Shown here piece after piece: positions 9,486 to 18,476 of a DNA stretch of 53,343 nucleotides (its first letter is position 1; the number at the start of each line of letters is the position of its first letter). Where the stretch lies: NCBI GenBank assembly GCA_028293805.1, contig JAQGOC010000365.1, positions 1 to 53,343 of the forward strand, read 5' to 3'. Below the pieces are notes generated by a model. It had not been told where the DNA came from. It searched no databases and saw only the letters and a list, made by a program, of their open reading frames with translations. Position numbers and translations under genes: made by a program. This stretch comes from Gammaproteobacteria bacterium (GTDB lineage Bacteria; Pseudomonadota; Gammaproteobacteria; Steroidobacterales; Steroidobacteraceae).

Positions 9486-11636
9486 GTGGCAAGTCCAGCA
9501 TCAAATACCTCTCGGGGTCATGAGACAGGCGCCGCGGCCGTCGGTTCCACCGGCAATTCACCCGCGTCGACCAACAGGCCGGCAGTGGACCTCACGGCCA
9601 TCACCATACGCGACGACTTCCTGCTGGAAGTGGGCGAAGCCCTCGGAGGACAAGCGTCCGTACGCCCCGTCGATTCGACCACGGCGGCGCTCGAGTACCT
9701 GACGAGTACGAAACGTGGCCAGGTGTTGGTTTTTGACACCCGGGACCTCACGGACGTACGTGCGGATGTCGAGCTCGCGCACTCCCAGGCGCCGCACGCC
9801 GTAGTGCTGGTGTTTGCCAGCGCCGAAGCGGAAAAACAGGTCAGCACCGCCGTCAAGGGCTCGAACGTCTTCGCCGTGCTGCCGATCCCGGTCGATAAGC
9901 GCAAGACCAGTGCTGTGTTCGAGGGCGCGGTGGCGGAGGCGGTTGCCAAGAGAGCGGCACGCCCCCCATCCGGCAACGCGGGTGTGACGGTCGAATCTTT
10001 CCAGCCCCGCTCCGACACGGCCTCGACACAGCCTTCCGACGGCGCGAAGGGGAAAATGCTCGTCTGGGCGGGCGCGGGCTTTGCCGCCGTCGCGGTCGCG
10101 GCGGGCGCTTTCTGGTTCCTGAACAAGGACAGAAGCGCGCCCCCGGCTCCCATCGCCGCCGCGCCGCAGGCGCCTGCCGCAGCCCCCACCGCGGCCGACA
10201 GCTCGGCAGCAACTGAAACATCGCTCGAGCCAAAACCCACTGTCGACACGGCTCTCGTGAACGGCAAGGTGGACGAGCTCCTCGAAAAGGCGCGACTCGC
10301 CATGCACGAGCGCCGTTATACGGAGCCAGTCGGCGACAACGCGCTCCTTTATTATCGGTCCGCCGCGGCCGCGGACTCGACGAACGGAGAAGCCAAGGAC
10401 GGAATGCAGCGTGTGGGGGGCGTAGCCGCTTCGCGCTTCGATGAGGCAATGAATGGCGCCAAGTACGAAGAAGCCTCGCAAGCTCTCGCGAACCTCAAGA
10501 TCGCCACTCCCAACGACGCGCGTATTGCCGCGCTTGAGCTGAAGCTGACCACGGCGCAGATTTCGAAGGCGTTCGCGGAGGGCAACATCGACCGGGCTAC
10601 CGCGCTAGTGCGACAGGCCCAGCAGTCGGCCGCCATTTCAGCGGACCAGCTCGCCAAGTGGCGAACCGAGATTTCGCGCCGCCAGGAGGATGCCAAGGTA
10701 CAGCGCTTGGCGAATCTCGTCTCCGACCGCATTCGTGATGGGAAATTGACCGATCCGGCGGACGACGGTGCCAAAACCTACGTGCAGCAGTTACACGATG
10801 TCGCACCGTCCAACGCCACGACGCAGCGGGCTGTCCGCGAGTTGAATGCGGCCTATCTGCGCAAGGCGCGTGACGCCGCCAATGCCAGGAACAATGTCGA
10901 TGTCGATCGGTGGGTTGCCGAGGCCCGTGCCGGCGGCGTCAGCTCAAACGAGATCGCTGCGTTCCAGCGTGAGCTCGCGTCTGTCCGCCAAAAAGCGGCG
11001 CAGGCGGAAGCCGATCGGCTCGTGCAGGCCGCTCGCGATCATATTCACGACGGTCGCCTGACGGACCCGGCGCAGGACAGCGCTGTGTACTACCTCACCC
11101 AACTTCAGACCAGCGACCCCACCAATGCGGCGCTTGCGCAGGCGAGCCGTGAGCTGGCCGGTAAGCTCATCGACCGCGCGAAGGGTTCCGCTCTGGCGGG
11201 TAAAGCAGCTCTTGTCGAGCCCGATCTCACGCAAGCGAAGCGTTGGGGCGCGGATCCGAGGGACATCGCGGCGGTCCAGCAGATGCAGGCAGCCTCGAAA
11301 CCCGCTACTCAGGGCCCCAGCCGCGCCGCTGCGGCCGCGGCGGGGATCAGCCCCGCGGCGCTTGCGGCCAACTTGAGGCGCCAACGGTATGTTCCGCCTG
11401 AATTCCCCACCAAGGCGCTTACGCAGCGCATCAGCGGGAGTGTCACGGTCGAGTACATCGTGGATACCAAGGGCGATACGCGTGACGTGCGTGTCATCGA
11501 AGCCAACCCCCCCGGCGTCTTCGACAAGTCGGCCATCACGGCCGTGAAACACTGGCACTACGATCCGGTGATCGCGAACGGTGGGGCCGTCGAGGTTCCC
11601 GTACGCACCTCCATCCGATTCGAGCTGCCCAAGTAG
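9486..11636 (+). CDS. TonB-like energy transducer with receiver-like N-terminal domain
   Basis: A protein of about 716 residues. An N-terminal region (about 30-160) has a receiver-like alternation (AITIRDDFLLEVGEAL, VLVFDTRDL, VVLVFASAEAE). One membrane helix follows at about 190-212, then Ala/Pro linker and a long helical region with two repeated segments (DRIRDGKLTDPADD and DHIHDGRLTDPAQD). The C-terminal TonB domain covers about 630-716 (YVPPEFPTKAL, GSVTVEYIVD, HWHYDPV). It likely spans inner membrane and periplasm. The GTG at 9486 has GGAG nine bases upstream; an ATG at 9471 is possible but poorly placed. Downstream after 18 bases is a CheA-like gene, so signalling coupled to envelope energy or contact is a reasonable inference, not a demonstrated role. 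Confidence 0.85.
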   Translation: MASPASNTSRGHETGAAAVGSTGNSPASTNRPAVDLTAITIRDDFLLEVGEALGGQASVRPVDSTTAALEYLTSTKRGQVLVFDTRDLTDVRADVELAHSQAPHAVVLVFASAEAEKQVSTAVKGSNVFAVLPIPVDKRKTSAVFEGAVAEAVAKRAARPPSGNAGVTVESFQPRSDTASTQPSDGAKGKMLVWAGAGFAAVAVAAGAFWFLNKDRSAPPAPIAAAPQAPAAAPTAADSSAATETSLEPKPTVDTALVNGKVDELLEKARLAMHERRYTEPVGDNALLYYRSAAAADSTNGEAKDGMQRVGGVAASRFDEAMNGAKYEEASQALANLKIATPNDARIAALELKLTTAQISKAFAEGNIDRATALVRQAQQSAAISADQLAKWRTEISRRQEDAKVQRLANLVSDRIRDGKLTDPADDGAKTYVQQLHDVAPSNATTQRAVRELNAAYLRKARDAANARNNVDVDRWVAEARAGGVSSNEIAAFQRELASVRQKAAQAEADRLVQAARDHIHDGRLTDPAQDSAVYYLTQLQTSDPTNAALAQASRELAGKLIDRAKGSALAGKAALVEPDLTQAKRWGADPRDIAAVQQMQAASKPATQGPSRAAAAAAGISPAALAANLRRQRYVPPEFPTKALTQRISGSVTVEYIVDTKGDTRDVRVIEANPPGVFDKSAITAVKHWHYDPVIANGGAVEVPVRTSIRFELPK

Positions 11637-11654
11637 GACAGGAGAACTCTTCCG

Positions 11655-13820
11655 ATGAACGTCGCAGGCGCGGATCGCAATCGCCAGCTCGTCACGGTCG
11701 GCATCGGCGCGATGCTGACACTCGTGATGAGCGCCGTACTCATCCTTGGTTTTCGCCTCGCTACGCAAATGCGTGCGAGCGTAACAGGGCTCCAGACGGC
11801 GAGTATGTTGCAGACCTACCCGGATGCCATCTCGCAGCAGCTCAACTCGCTGCGCGATCGCCTCGAGGCCCGGGCCTATGCGGGCCAGGCACTCGCCGAT
11901 CTCAAGGTTACCGTCAAACGCTTCGACCACGAGCTCGAGCAGCTCGGAGCCGGCGGTTACCTGCAATCGGCCGAGCTCGATCAGGCACTGCTGCTGTGGC
12001 ACCAGTACACTCCTGTTGTCGAGCCGGTGGTGAACTTCACAGGACAGGCTTACGTCGATTCGGATGACGCGGGAAGCGCGTTTTCGAAGGAAGGGCGCGC
12101 GCATTACGCGGATGTAAAACGGGCGCAGCTTTTTGCGACGGAGAATGCGCGTCGCTTGCAGCAACAGCTCGCAACGGTCGCAACGACATTGCAGCAGACG
12201 TCTTCCGACGGCGCCGCGCGTCTACGTACGCTGCTGCTGTCCGGTGTGCTCGCGGCGCTGGTGCTCGCCGGAGCGGCTGCCTACTTCCAGTTCACCCGTG
12301 CGCGCCACGAGCGCGCGGCAAAAGAAGCTCAGGACCAGACTCGCGACATTCTGAAGACGGTGCGCGAGGGCTTCTTCCTTCTCGACGCTGACTACAACAT
12401 CGGCTCGGTATGGTCCGAGGCGCTGACGCGCATGTTCAGTCGCCAGGACTTCGCCGGCTTGGGCTTCGAGGACCTCCTCAAGGGCCTCGTACCACCCACC
12501 ACTTTGTCCACCGCGATGAAATACATCAAGCTCCTGTGGGGTGAACGCGCCCACGAGAACCTGATGAAAAGCATCAACCCCCTGGGCCAGCTCGAGATCA
12601 CGATGGACAACGGGCACGGCGGCAAGGAGACCCGCTACCTGCAGTTCGATTTCCACCGAGTCATGGGCCCGAAGGGCATCAAGCACGTGCTGTGCGCCGT
12701 CGGTGACATTACCTCGAGCGTACTGCTCGCGAAGGAGCTGCAGGAGTCGCAGGAAAGCGCGAACGCCCAGCTGGACATGATGCTGGGCATGATGCACGTC
12801 GATCCGCTACAGCTGAATTCGTTCCTCGACAGCACCGAGACCGGACTGCAGCTCATCAACGCCATCCTGAAAGAGCCGGCGCGCGCCGATTCGGAGTTCC
12901 GCAAGAAGCTGAACGGGCTGTTCCGCGAGCTCCACTCGATCAAGGGCGAGGCCTCGGCCCTGAACCTGATGAGCATCGCGCATCGCGTACATTCCCTCGA
13001 GGACATGGTCAGCGAGCTGAAGAAGAAGGCCGAGCTCTCCGGCAACGACTTCCTGCCCATGGTGCTGAAGCTGGATGACCTGATGGCGCACTTGCGGGGT
13101 GTACGGGAAATGGCCTCGCGCCTCACGGCGCTCAAGGACACGGCTCCCGCCGCCGCCGCCGTTACCGCCGCCGCAACCGTGGCTCCGGCACGCGCCGCGA
13201 AGCAGGCCGCCGCGCACGAACAACGGTCACAGCAGGGCAGGTCCGGCGACGACCTGTCGCCGACACTCCACTCCATGGCCGAGCGGCTGGCGCATGATCA
13301 CCGCAAACGGTTCAAGCTCACGATCAATGGGTTCGCGGAGGTTCCCGGTTCCTACATCGCGACTGTGAAGGACTGCGTCATCCAGATGCTGCGTAACTCG
13401 GCCGTGCACGGCATCGAGGCGAGCGACATCCGCAAGGCGCACACGAAGGACGATGTAGGCGCCGTGCGCGTGGACTTCCGTAGGTCCGGCGATGGCTACG
13501 AGCTCGTCTTCGAGGACGACGGCGCCGGCATTTCGCCGGATGCGCTCAAAGCTGCTGCTGTCCGTAAGCAGATCATTACCGAACAGGAAGCTGCGGGGAT
13601 GGATACGCGCGCGGCGATGGCCCTGATCTTCCGCCCGGGGTTCTCGACGCAGGAGGAAGTCTCGATGGATGCCGGCCGCGGAGTCGGGATGGACGTAGTC
13701 GCACGAAGCGTCTATGCGCTGGGGGGCAAGATCGGGGTGAGCACCAATCCGGGCAAATTCACCCGGTTCAAGATCGTCCTGCCGGCCGCCGAAGCGCCCA
13801 GCAGCACGGCGGTCGCCTGA
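11655..13820 (+). CDS. Membrane-bound CheA-like kinase (PAS-Hpt-HATPase)
   Basis: A 721-residue protein with TM1 near residues 14-38, a periplasmic helical segment, TM2 near 192-214, a PAS-like region about 230-355, an Hpt domain with the phospho-accepting His427 in ELHSIKGEAS, an Ala-rich linker, and a CheA-type ATPase domain (N box MLRNSAVHGIE, G1 DDGAGIS, G2 GRGVGMDVV). Canonical CheA also has a P3 dimerisation and a P5 CheW-like domain; neither is visible. It therefore looks like a self-contained membrane sensor that would pass phosphate from His427 to the receiver encoded next. AGGAG lies ten bases before the ATG. Cotranscribed with its neighbours by spacing. Confidence 0.88.
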   Translation: MNVAGADRNRQLVTVGIGAMLTLVMSAVLILGFRLATQMRASVTGLQTASMLQTYPDAISQQLNSLRDRLEARAYAGQALADLKVTVKRFDHELEQLGAGGYLQSAELDQALLLWHQYTPVVEPVVNFTGQAYVDSDDAGSAFSKEGRAHYADVKRAQLFATENARRLQQQLATVATTLQQTSSDGAARLRTLLLSGVLAALVLAGAAAYFQFTRARHERAAKEAQDQTRDILKTVREGFFLLDADYNIGSVWSEALTRMFSRQDFAGLGFEDLLKGLVPPTTLSTAMKYIKLLWGERAHENLMKSINPLGQLEITMDNGHGGKETRYLQFDFHRVMGPKGIKHVLCAVGDITSSVLLAKELQESQESANAQLDMMLGMMHVDPLQLNSFLDSTETGLQLINAILKEPARADSEFRKKLNGLFRELHSIKGEASALNLMSIAHRVHSLEDMVSELKKKAELSGNDFLPMVLKLDDLMAHLRGVREMASRLTALKDTAPAAAAVTAAATVAPARAAKQAAAHEQRSQQGRSGDDLSPTLHSMAERLAHDHRKRFKLTINGFAEVPGSYIATVKDCVIQMLRNSAVHGIEASDIRKAHTKDDVGAVRVDFRRSGDGYELVFEDDGAGISPDALKAAAVRKQIITEQEAAGMDTRAAMALIFRPGFSTQEEVSMDAGRGVGMDVVARSVYALGGKIGVSTNPGKFTRFKIVLPAAEAPSSTAVA

Positions 13821-13835
13821 GCCGGAGCCTCTTGC

Positions 13836-14240
13836 ATGAACGCAGCGAGTGGAAAAGTGATGAATGCCAACGGGAAGAAGTCTTTCAAGCTGATGATCGT
13901 GGACGATTCGAACATCATGCGGCGTCGCATCGAGCGCTCGAACCAGTTCGAGGAGCTTGAGCTGGTCGGTACCGCCGGCAACGGGCTCGAGGCCATCGAG
14001 ATGTTCAAGAAGATGGACCCGGACGTGGTTACTATGGATCTGACCATGCCGCAAATGGACGGCATCGAATGCATCTCGAAACTCGTGGTCATGAAACCGG
14101 CAGTGCGGATCCTCGTGATCTCCGCGCTCGCGGACAAGGCGACGGCCGTCGACGCCATGGAAAAAGGGGCGAACGGCTTTCTCAACAAGCCGTTCACTGA
14201 TCGGCAGCTGAACGAAGCCATCGCGGATCTCATGCGCTGA
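13836..14240 (+). CDS. CheY-like single-domain response regulator
   Basis: A 134-residue stand-alone receiver domain with no output domain. Key residues are the acidic pair in IVDDSN, the predicted phosphorylation site Asp68 in VVTMDLTMPQMDG, Ser in ISAL and Lys in NKPFT. The ATG at 13836 has GGAG eight bases upstream; the in-frame ATG at 13860 would also give a complete receiver. It lies 15 bases after the CheA-like kinase and is its likely phosphate acceptor. The following CheX-like gene would be the phosphatase in an intact operon. Confidence 0.92.
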   Translation: MNAASGKVMNANGKKSFKLMIVDDSNIMRRRIERSNQFEELELVGTAGNGLEAIEMFKKMDPDVVTMDLTMPQMDGIECISKLVVMKPAVRILVISALADKATAVDAMEKGANGFLNKPFTDRQLNEAIADLMR

Positions 14241-14265
14241 GCGATCCATAAGAGAGATCAGAACA

Positions 14266-14711
14266 ATGTTGCAGGAACAGGAACTCAAGACCTTCGTGAG
14301 GGAACGACGAACTACTTCGAGGTGGCCGCGCAACAGCCAGCCTCGATCGGATCGCCATACCTCACCGAAGGCACGCCCACCGTGCACGACTACACGGGCG
14401 TCATCAACATTTCGGGCAAACGCGAGGGCTTCGTGTACTTCACGGCGCCCAGGGCGATGCTCACCGTCCTGCTCATGAAGATGCAGGAGAACGACTTCAG
14501 CCACGAGACCATGCGCGATCTGGTGGGCGAAGTCGCGAATACCATTTCCGGCAACGCGCGCCGCGACTTCGGGCGGGATTTTGTGATTTCCGTACCGAGC
14601 GTGCTCGCCGGCGAGCGGCCCGAGATCCCGCAAAAGCCGGGTGCGCGCTCGTTCGTGATTCCCATCAACTGGCGGAGCCACTCCGCTAAGTTGATCGTGT
14701 CACTTACGTGA
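14266..14711 (+). pseudogene. cheX: CheX-like chemotaxis phosphatase, frameshifted near codon 13
   Basis: The start MLQEQELKTFV is in one frame, while the rest of a CheX/CheC-family protein (TTNYF, VHDYTGVI, GFVYFTAPRAML, LVGEVANTISGNARRDF) continues in the next frame to a TGA at 14711. The break falls at the GGG at 14300-14302: one additional G there would give FVRGTTNYF and restore a 148-codon gene. The conserved E-x2-N phosphatase-type motif (GEVANTISG) is intact. Either the gene is recently inactivated or the assembly lost a base in a G-run. A GTG at 14322 could start a shortened protein but lacks a good ribosome site. In CheX proteins the role is dephosphorylation of CheY-P. Confidence 0.75.
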
Positions 14712-14714
14712 CAC

Positions 14715-14867
14715 GGCTGAAAGCCGCCTGCGGCGCGGGATGGGCCAGCGCTTTCAGGGAGCGCGGCTAGGGACCAATGCGGACCGCGGGCTGCGCGCCC
14801 CGGGCTGCGCGCCCCGGGCTACGCGCCCCGGGCTACGCGCCCCGGGCAAAAAGCGTGGTTCTTGCCC
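14715..14867 (+). repeat. Composite extragenic palindromic repeat, copy 1
   Basis: Begins four bases after the cheX stop. It has three parts: a hairpin with CTGAAAGC (14717-14724) pairing with GCTTTCAG (14750-14757), a 14-base tandem array (14788-14846), and a second hairpin GGGCAAAAA (14844-14852)/TTCTTGCCC (14859-14867) with one mismatch. A second copy lies inverted at 39937-40049. The 20 bases at 14738-14757 are identical in both copies, and 19 of 20 match in the second hairpin. The rest to 15010 holds nothing recognised. Confidence 0.75.
14788..14846 (+). repeat. Four tandem copies of a 14-base GC-rich unit
   Basis: Units GGGCTGCGCGCCCC (14788, 14802) and GGGCTACGCGCCCC (14816, 14830) follow without spacers and end with GGG at 14846. 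A single unit of the same kind (CTGCGCGCCCCGGG) occurs at 40023-40036 inside the second composite repeat, so the array is an expansion of one part of that element. Confidence 0.85.
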
Positions 14868-15010
14868 GATAGATAGCGGGGCCTGTCGTGAGATAGGGCT
14901 TTCGCGTCGGTCATTGGGTAGGGCTTTTGAGTCAGTCATTGCGGCAGGCGCTGCATACTGCCTATGCGAACTCATCGAGGGGGCTACTCAAACGGGCGGC
15001 GTAGAGGGAG

Positions 15011-15745
15011 TTATTGCGACACCTCTTGCGCGGATTCGTGGGCGGGGGCGGTTTCGTCGGCGCGTAGGCGGTAGCCTAGGCCGGCTTCGGTGACTAGATA
15101 GCGGGGCTTGCGGGGATCGGGCTCGAGTTTGTCGCGCAGGTTCTTGACGCAGACTCGCAGGCTGCGGGTGTCGCCCAGCCTTTCGGGGCCCCACACTTCG
15201 CGAACGAGTTGATTCTGGATCACGATCGATCCCAGGTGTCGGGCGAGACATTCGAGTACGCGGTACTCCAGCGGCGTGAGGTGAATCTCACCGGCGGGCC
15301 CTTGAGTCTCGCGACGCGCCAGATCCACGGTGATTTGGCTCAACTGCAGCACGAACGTCTGCTCGGCGCCACGCACATTTCGCCGTAGCGCCGCGCGTAC
15401 CCTCGCCAGAAGCTCCGGCGCGCTGAAAGGCTTCGTGATGTAGTCGTCCGCTCCCGCATCGAGCGCGGCGATCTTCTGCTCTTCCATCGTCCGTGCCGAT
15501 AACACGATCACCGGCACCGGCGACCAGGCGCGCACCCTGCGAATGACCCTGAGACCATCGCCATCCGGAAGCCCCAGATCGACGAGCAACAGGTCAGGCT
15601 TGTGGCTGCGGGCTTCGATTTCGGCGCGCATCGCGGTGTCCGCCTCGATGAACCGGTACCCTTCCGCTTCCAACAACACGCGCAGCACGTTCCGGATCGC
15701 GGGCTCGTCCTCGATGACAAGAATCAGATGCATCGCCTGCGTCAC
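15011..15745 (-). CDS. kdpE: Kdp operon response regulator KdpE
   Basis: An OmpR-type regulator of about 244 residues: receiver domain (VIEDEP, phosphorylatable Asp in LLVDLGLPDGDG, Lys in YITKPFS) and C-terminal winged-helix DNA-binding domain (HLTPLEYRVLE, RSLRVCVKNLRDKLE, GLGYRL). It activates kdp transcription when phosphorylated by KdpD under potassium limitation or osmotic stress. The GTG at 15745 was chosen because AGGAG lies eight bases upstream and its GTGA overlaps the kdpD stop. An ATG at 15733 lacks a good site. It is last in the leftward operon. Confidence 0.94.
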   Translation of the reverse strand: MTQAMHLILVIEDEPAIRNVLRVLLEAEGYRFIEADTAMRAEIEARSHKPDLLLVDLGLPDGDGLRVIRRVRAWSPVPVIVLSARTMEEQKIAALDAGADDYITKPFSAPELLARVRAALRRNVRGAEQTFVLQLSQITVDLARRETQGPAGEIHLTPLEYRVLECLARHLGSIVIQNQLVREVWGPERLGDTRSLRVCVKNLRDKLEPDPRKPRYLVTEAGLGYRLRADETAPAHESAQEVSQ

Positions 15746-18450
15746 GGTGCGGGCTCCTGTGCCGGGAGCGTCAGCTCGAATCGCGCGCCACCACCCGGGC
15801 GACTGTCGGCCTCGATGCTGCCTCCATGGGCCAGGACGATGGCCCGACAAATGGCCAGGCCGAGGCCGACTCCAACGACGGCTCCTTCACCGCGGCCGCG
15901 CTGAAACTTGTCGAACAGCCGCTCGGGATTGCCGACCGGCAGGCCCGGCCCCTCGTCCTCCACGAGCACGCGTATGAATCCGCCATCCGCCAGGGCGGAG
16001 ACGTACACCCGAGTCCCCGCAGGCGTGTATTTGGCGATGTTATCGAAGAGGTTGGAAAATACCTGCACGATGAGAGTCGCGTCCACGTGGACGGGGGGAA
16101 GGTCGGCCGGTATTCGCAACTCCACCGGATGATCCGCCAGCTTTACCTCCAGGCTGTCCAGAGCGGCGCCCACGAGATCGTCGAGCGTTTGCCAGTCCCG
16201 TCGCAGGACGATGTGCCCCGATTCGAAGCGCATGAGGTCCAGGACGTTAGATACCAGGTCCGACATCTCACGCGCCTTCGCTTCGATGGAGTGCGCAAGA
16301 TTCACCCGCGTCGGTTCGTCGAGCGCCGCTCCATGCCGCGCGAGAGCACTGCCTGCTCCGGCGATAACCGCAAGCGGCGTGCGTAGATCGTGGGAGATTG
16401 AAGCCAACAGTGTGTTGCGAAGGCTCTCCCGCTCGGCGTCGAGGCTCGCGGCTTCCGCCGTTTCGGCAAGCTGCGCGCGCTCGAGAGCAAGCCCAATCTG
16501 TCCCGCGAAAGTCTCGAGCAGATGCCGCTGCTCGGGCAGCAGGACCCGGCGCGGGTTCGCAGGGAGTACGGCAAGCACTCCCAATGGCTTCTGCCGATCA
16601 CCCAGCGGCACATACAAGGCGGGTGCGGCAGGCAGAGTGTCGGTACCCAGGCCCGCCTGGCTCCCATGATCGGCGACCCATTGCGCAACGGCGAGGTCCG
16701 CCGCGCGTAACGACTTCTCGAGCGGCGGATCCCGCGGATAGGTCAGCTTGCCAGCGCCGTTCGGCAACAGTACCACCGCCTGACACTGAAATACTTCGGC
16801 TACATGACTCACCGCTATTCGTGCGAGGCGCGCGCTACCGCGAGTTGCAACCAGCTCACGGCTCATTGCATACAGGAGCGCAGTGCGCCGCTCACGCGCG
16901 CCAGCTACCCGTGTCTGCTGCCGCACGCTCGCCATCAAGTTGGCGATGACGAACGCAATAGTCAGCATGACTGCGAAGGTGACCAGATATTGAACGTCCG
17001 AAATCGCAAGTGTGAAACGAGGCGGGACGAAAAAGAAGTCAAACGCCGTCACATTCAGCACGGCCGTCACCAGCGCGGGAGCCCGGCCGAATCGCAAGCC
17101 CGCCACCGTCACGCCGAGGAGATAGACCATGACGAGATTCGAGAGTTCGAACCTCGGATACATGGCGAACGCCACGGCAGTGCATAGCGCCGTCGTGGCG
17201 AGCGCCCAACCGTACCGCTCCCACTGGATCAGCGGCGCGTTGTCCTCCGGAAGCGTGCGTGATGTGGGCCTGTTTTGCTGAACGATGCGATCGGTTGCGG
17301 CGACCGTGATGACATCGAAACTGCGCGCTTGCTGAATCAACTGCGACGGTGTCGAAGCACGCAGCCAGGCACGCCAGCCACGTGCTTTTGGCGCTCCGAC
17401 GATGACGCGCGTAGCGTTACGCATCTGCGCATATTCGATCAGCACAGCGGCGGCGGAGGGCCCATCCAAGGTAACCGTTTCGGCACCGAGCGACTCCGCG
17501 AGCCTCAACACGTCGATGCGACGGTTTCGTTCTGCATCGGAGAGCCGCAGCAGTTGCGGAGTCTCGACGTACACGACGGTCCATGCGGCGTCGAGGGCGT
17601 CCGACAGCCGTTTGCCCACTCGGACGAGCTGCTCTGCCTGCTCGTCCGGCCCGACCGCCACCAACACACGATCCCCAGCCAGTCGGGTCCGTTCACGATC
17701 CGACGGGAGCGCCTGAGCGGCAGCCTCGACCCGATCCGCAACTCTGCGCAGGGCGAGCTCACGCAATGCCATGAGGTTCGGAGTGCGAAAGAAGCGCTCT
17801 ATGGCTGTGGCAAGGTTGCCCCCGGTTTCATCCGCGACGTAGATTTTGCCGGCGCGCAGCCGCGCGAGCAGATCATCGGGCGGCAGGTCGATGAGCTCTA
17901 TCTCCGCGGCTTCGTCGAACACCTTGTCCGGCAGCGTCTCACGCTGGCGCACGCCGCTGATCTGATAGACGAGATCGTTCAGGCTTTCCAGATGCTGGAC
18001 GTTGACGGTCGTCCAGACATTGATGCCGGCATCGAGCAGCTCGTGAATGTCCTGCCAACGTTTTGGGTGCCGTGGAGGAGGTTCGCCACCGATAATGTTC
18101 GAGTGCGCGAGCTCGTCGACGAGAAGGATGGCCGGATGCCGGGCGAGAGCGGCATCGAGGTCGAATTCGTGCCGCACAATGCCGCGGTAGTGCACCGGAA
18201 GCGTGGGAAGCCGCTCGAGACCTTCGAGGAGCTTTTCCGTCTCGATCCGCCCGTGCGGCTCGACGTAACCGACCACGACATCGGTTCCGTTGGCGCGCAT
18301 GCTGCCGGCCCCCTGCAGCATGGCGTAGGTCTTACCGACGCCGGCGGAGGCGCCAAAGAAAATGCGCAAACGGCCGCGCTTGGCGCGGGCCTCTTCGGCC
18401 TGGACGTGAGCGAGGAGCTGGTCCGGGTCCGGCCGTGTCTCGGCTATCAC
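15742..18450 (-). CDS. kdpD: Sensor histidine kinase KdpD
   Basis: A 902-residue protein of normal KdpD length. In order: N-terminal KdpD domain with Walker A GASAGVGKT near residue 33, a universal-stress-like domain around 250-380, four closely spaced membrane helices around 400-500 (DUF4118), a GAF-like region, the HisKA domain with His in SISHDLRTPL, and the ATPase domain (DNIAKYTP, DEGPGLP, GLGLAIC). It senses potassium/osmotic state at the inner membrane and phosphorylates KdpE. It lies 26 bases after kdpC and overlaps kdpE, so structural and regulatory genes appear to form one transcript. Confidence 0.97.
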   Translation of the reverse strand: MIAETRPDPDQLLAHVQAEEARAKRGRLRIFFGASAGVGKTYAMLQGAGSMRANGTDVVVGYVEPHGRIETEKLLEGLERLPTLPVHYRGIVRHEFDLDAALARHPAILLVDELAHSNIIGGEPPPRHPKRWQDIHELLDAGINVWTTVNVQHLESLNDLVYQISGVRQRETLPDKVFDEAAEIELIDLPPDDLLARLRAGKIYVADETGGNLATAIERFFRTPNLMALRELALRRVADRVEAAAQALPSDRERTRLAGDRVLVAVGPDEQAEQLVRVGKRLSDALDAAWTVVYVETPQLLRLSDAERNRRIDVLRLAESLGAETVTLDGPSAAAVLIEYAQMRNATRVIVGAPKARGWRAWLRASTPSQLIQQARSFDVITVAATDRIVQQNRPTSRTLPEDNAPLIQWERYGWALATTALCTAVAFAMYPRFELSNLVMVYLLGVTVAGLRFGRAPALVTAVLNVTAFDFFFVPPRFTLAISDVQYLVTFAVMLTIAFVIANLMASVRQQTRVAGARERRTALLYAMSRELVATRGSARLARIAVSHVAEVFQCQAVVLLPNGAGKLTYPRDPPLEKSLRAADLAVAQWVADHGSQAGLGTDTLPAAPALYVPLGDRQKPLGVLAVLPANPRRVLLPEQRHLLETFAGQIGLALERAQLAETAEAASLDAERESLRNTLLASISHDLRTPLAVIAGAGSALARHGAALDEPTRVNLAHSIEAKAREMSDLVSNVLDLMRFESGHIVLRRDWQTLDDLVGAALDSLEVKLADHPVELRIPADLPPVHVDATLIVQVFSNLFDNIAKYTPAGTRVYVSALADGGFIRVLVEDEGPGLPVGNPERLFDKFQRGRGEGAVVGVGLGLAICRAIVLAHGGSIEADSRPGGGARFELTLPAQEPAP

Positions 18451-18476
18451 TTCATGTCACGGGATTTTCTGTTAGG

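Noticed and set aside
14322..14711. Shortened CheX-like gene starting at GTG 14322
   Set aside because: No ribosome site precedes it and the conserved N-terminal TTNYF lies just upstream in the same frame, so a frameshifted full gene is the better explanation.
14788..14846. Possible CRISPR array
   Set aside because: Units of 14 bases follow each other without spacers and no cas genes are present.
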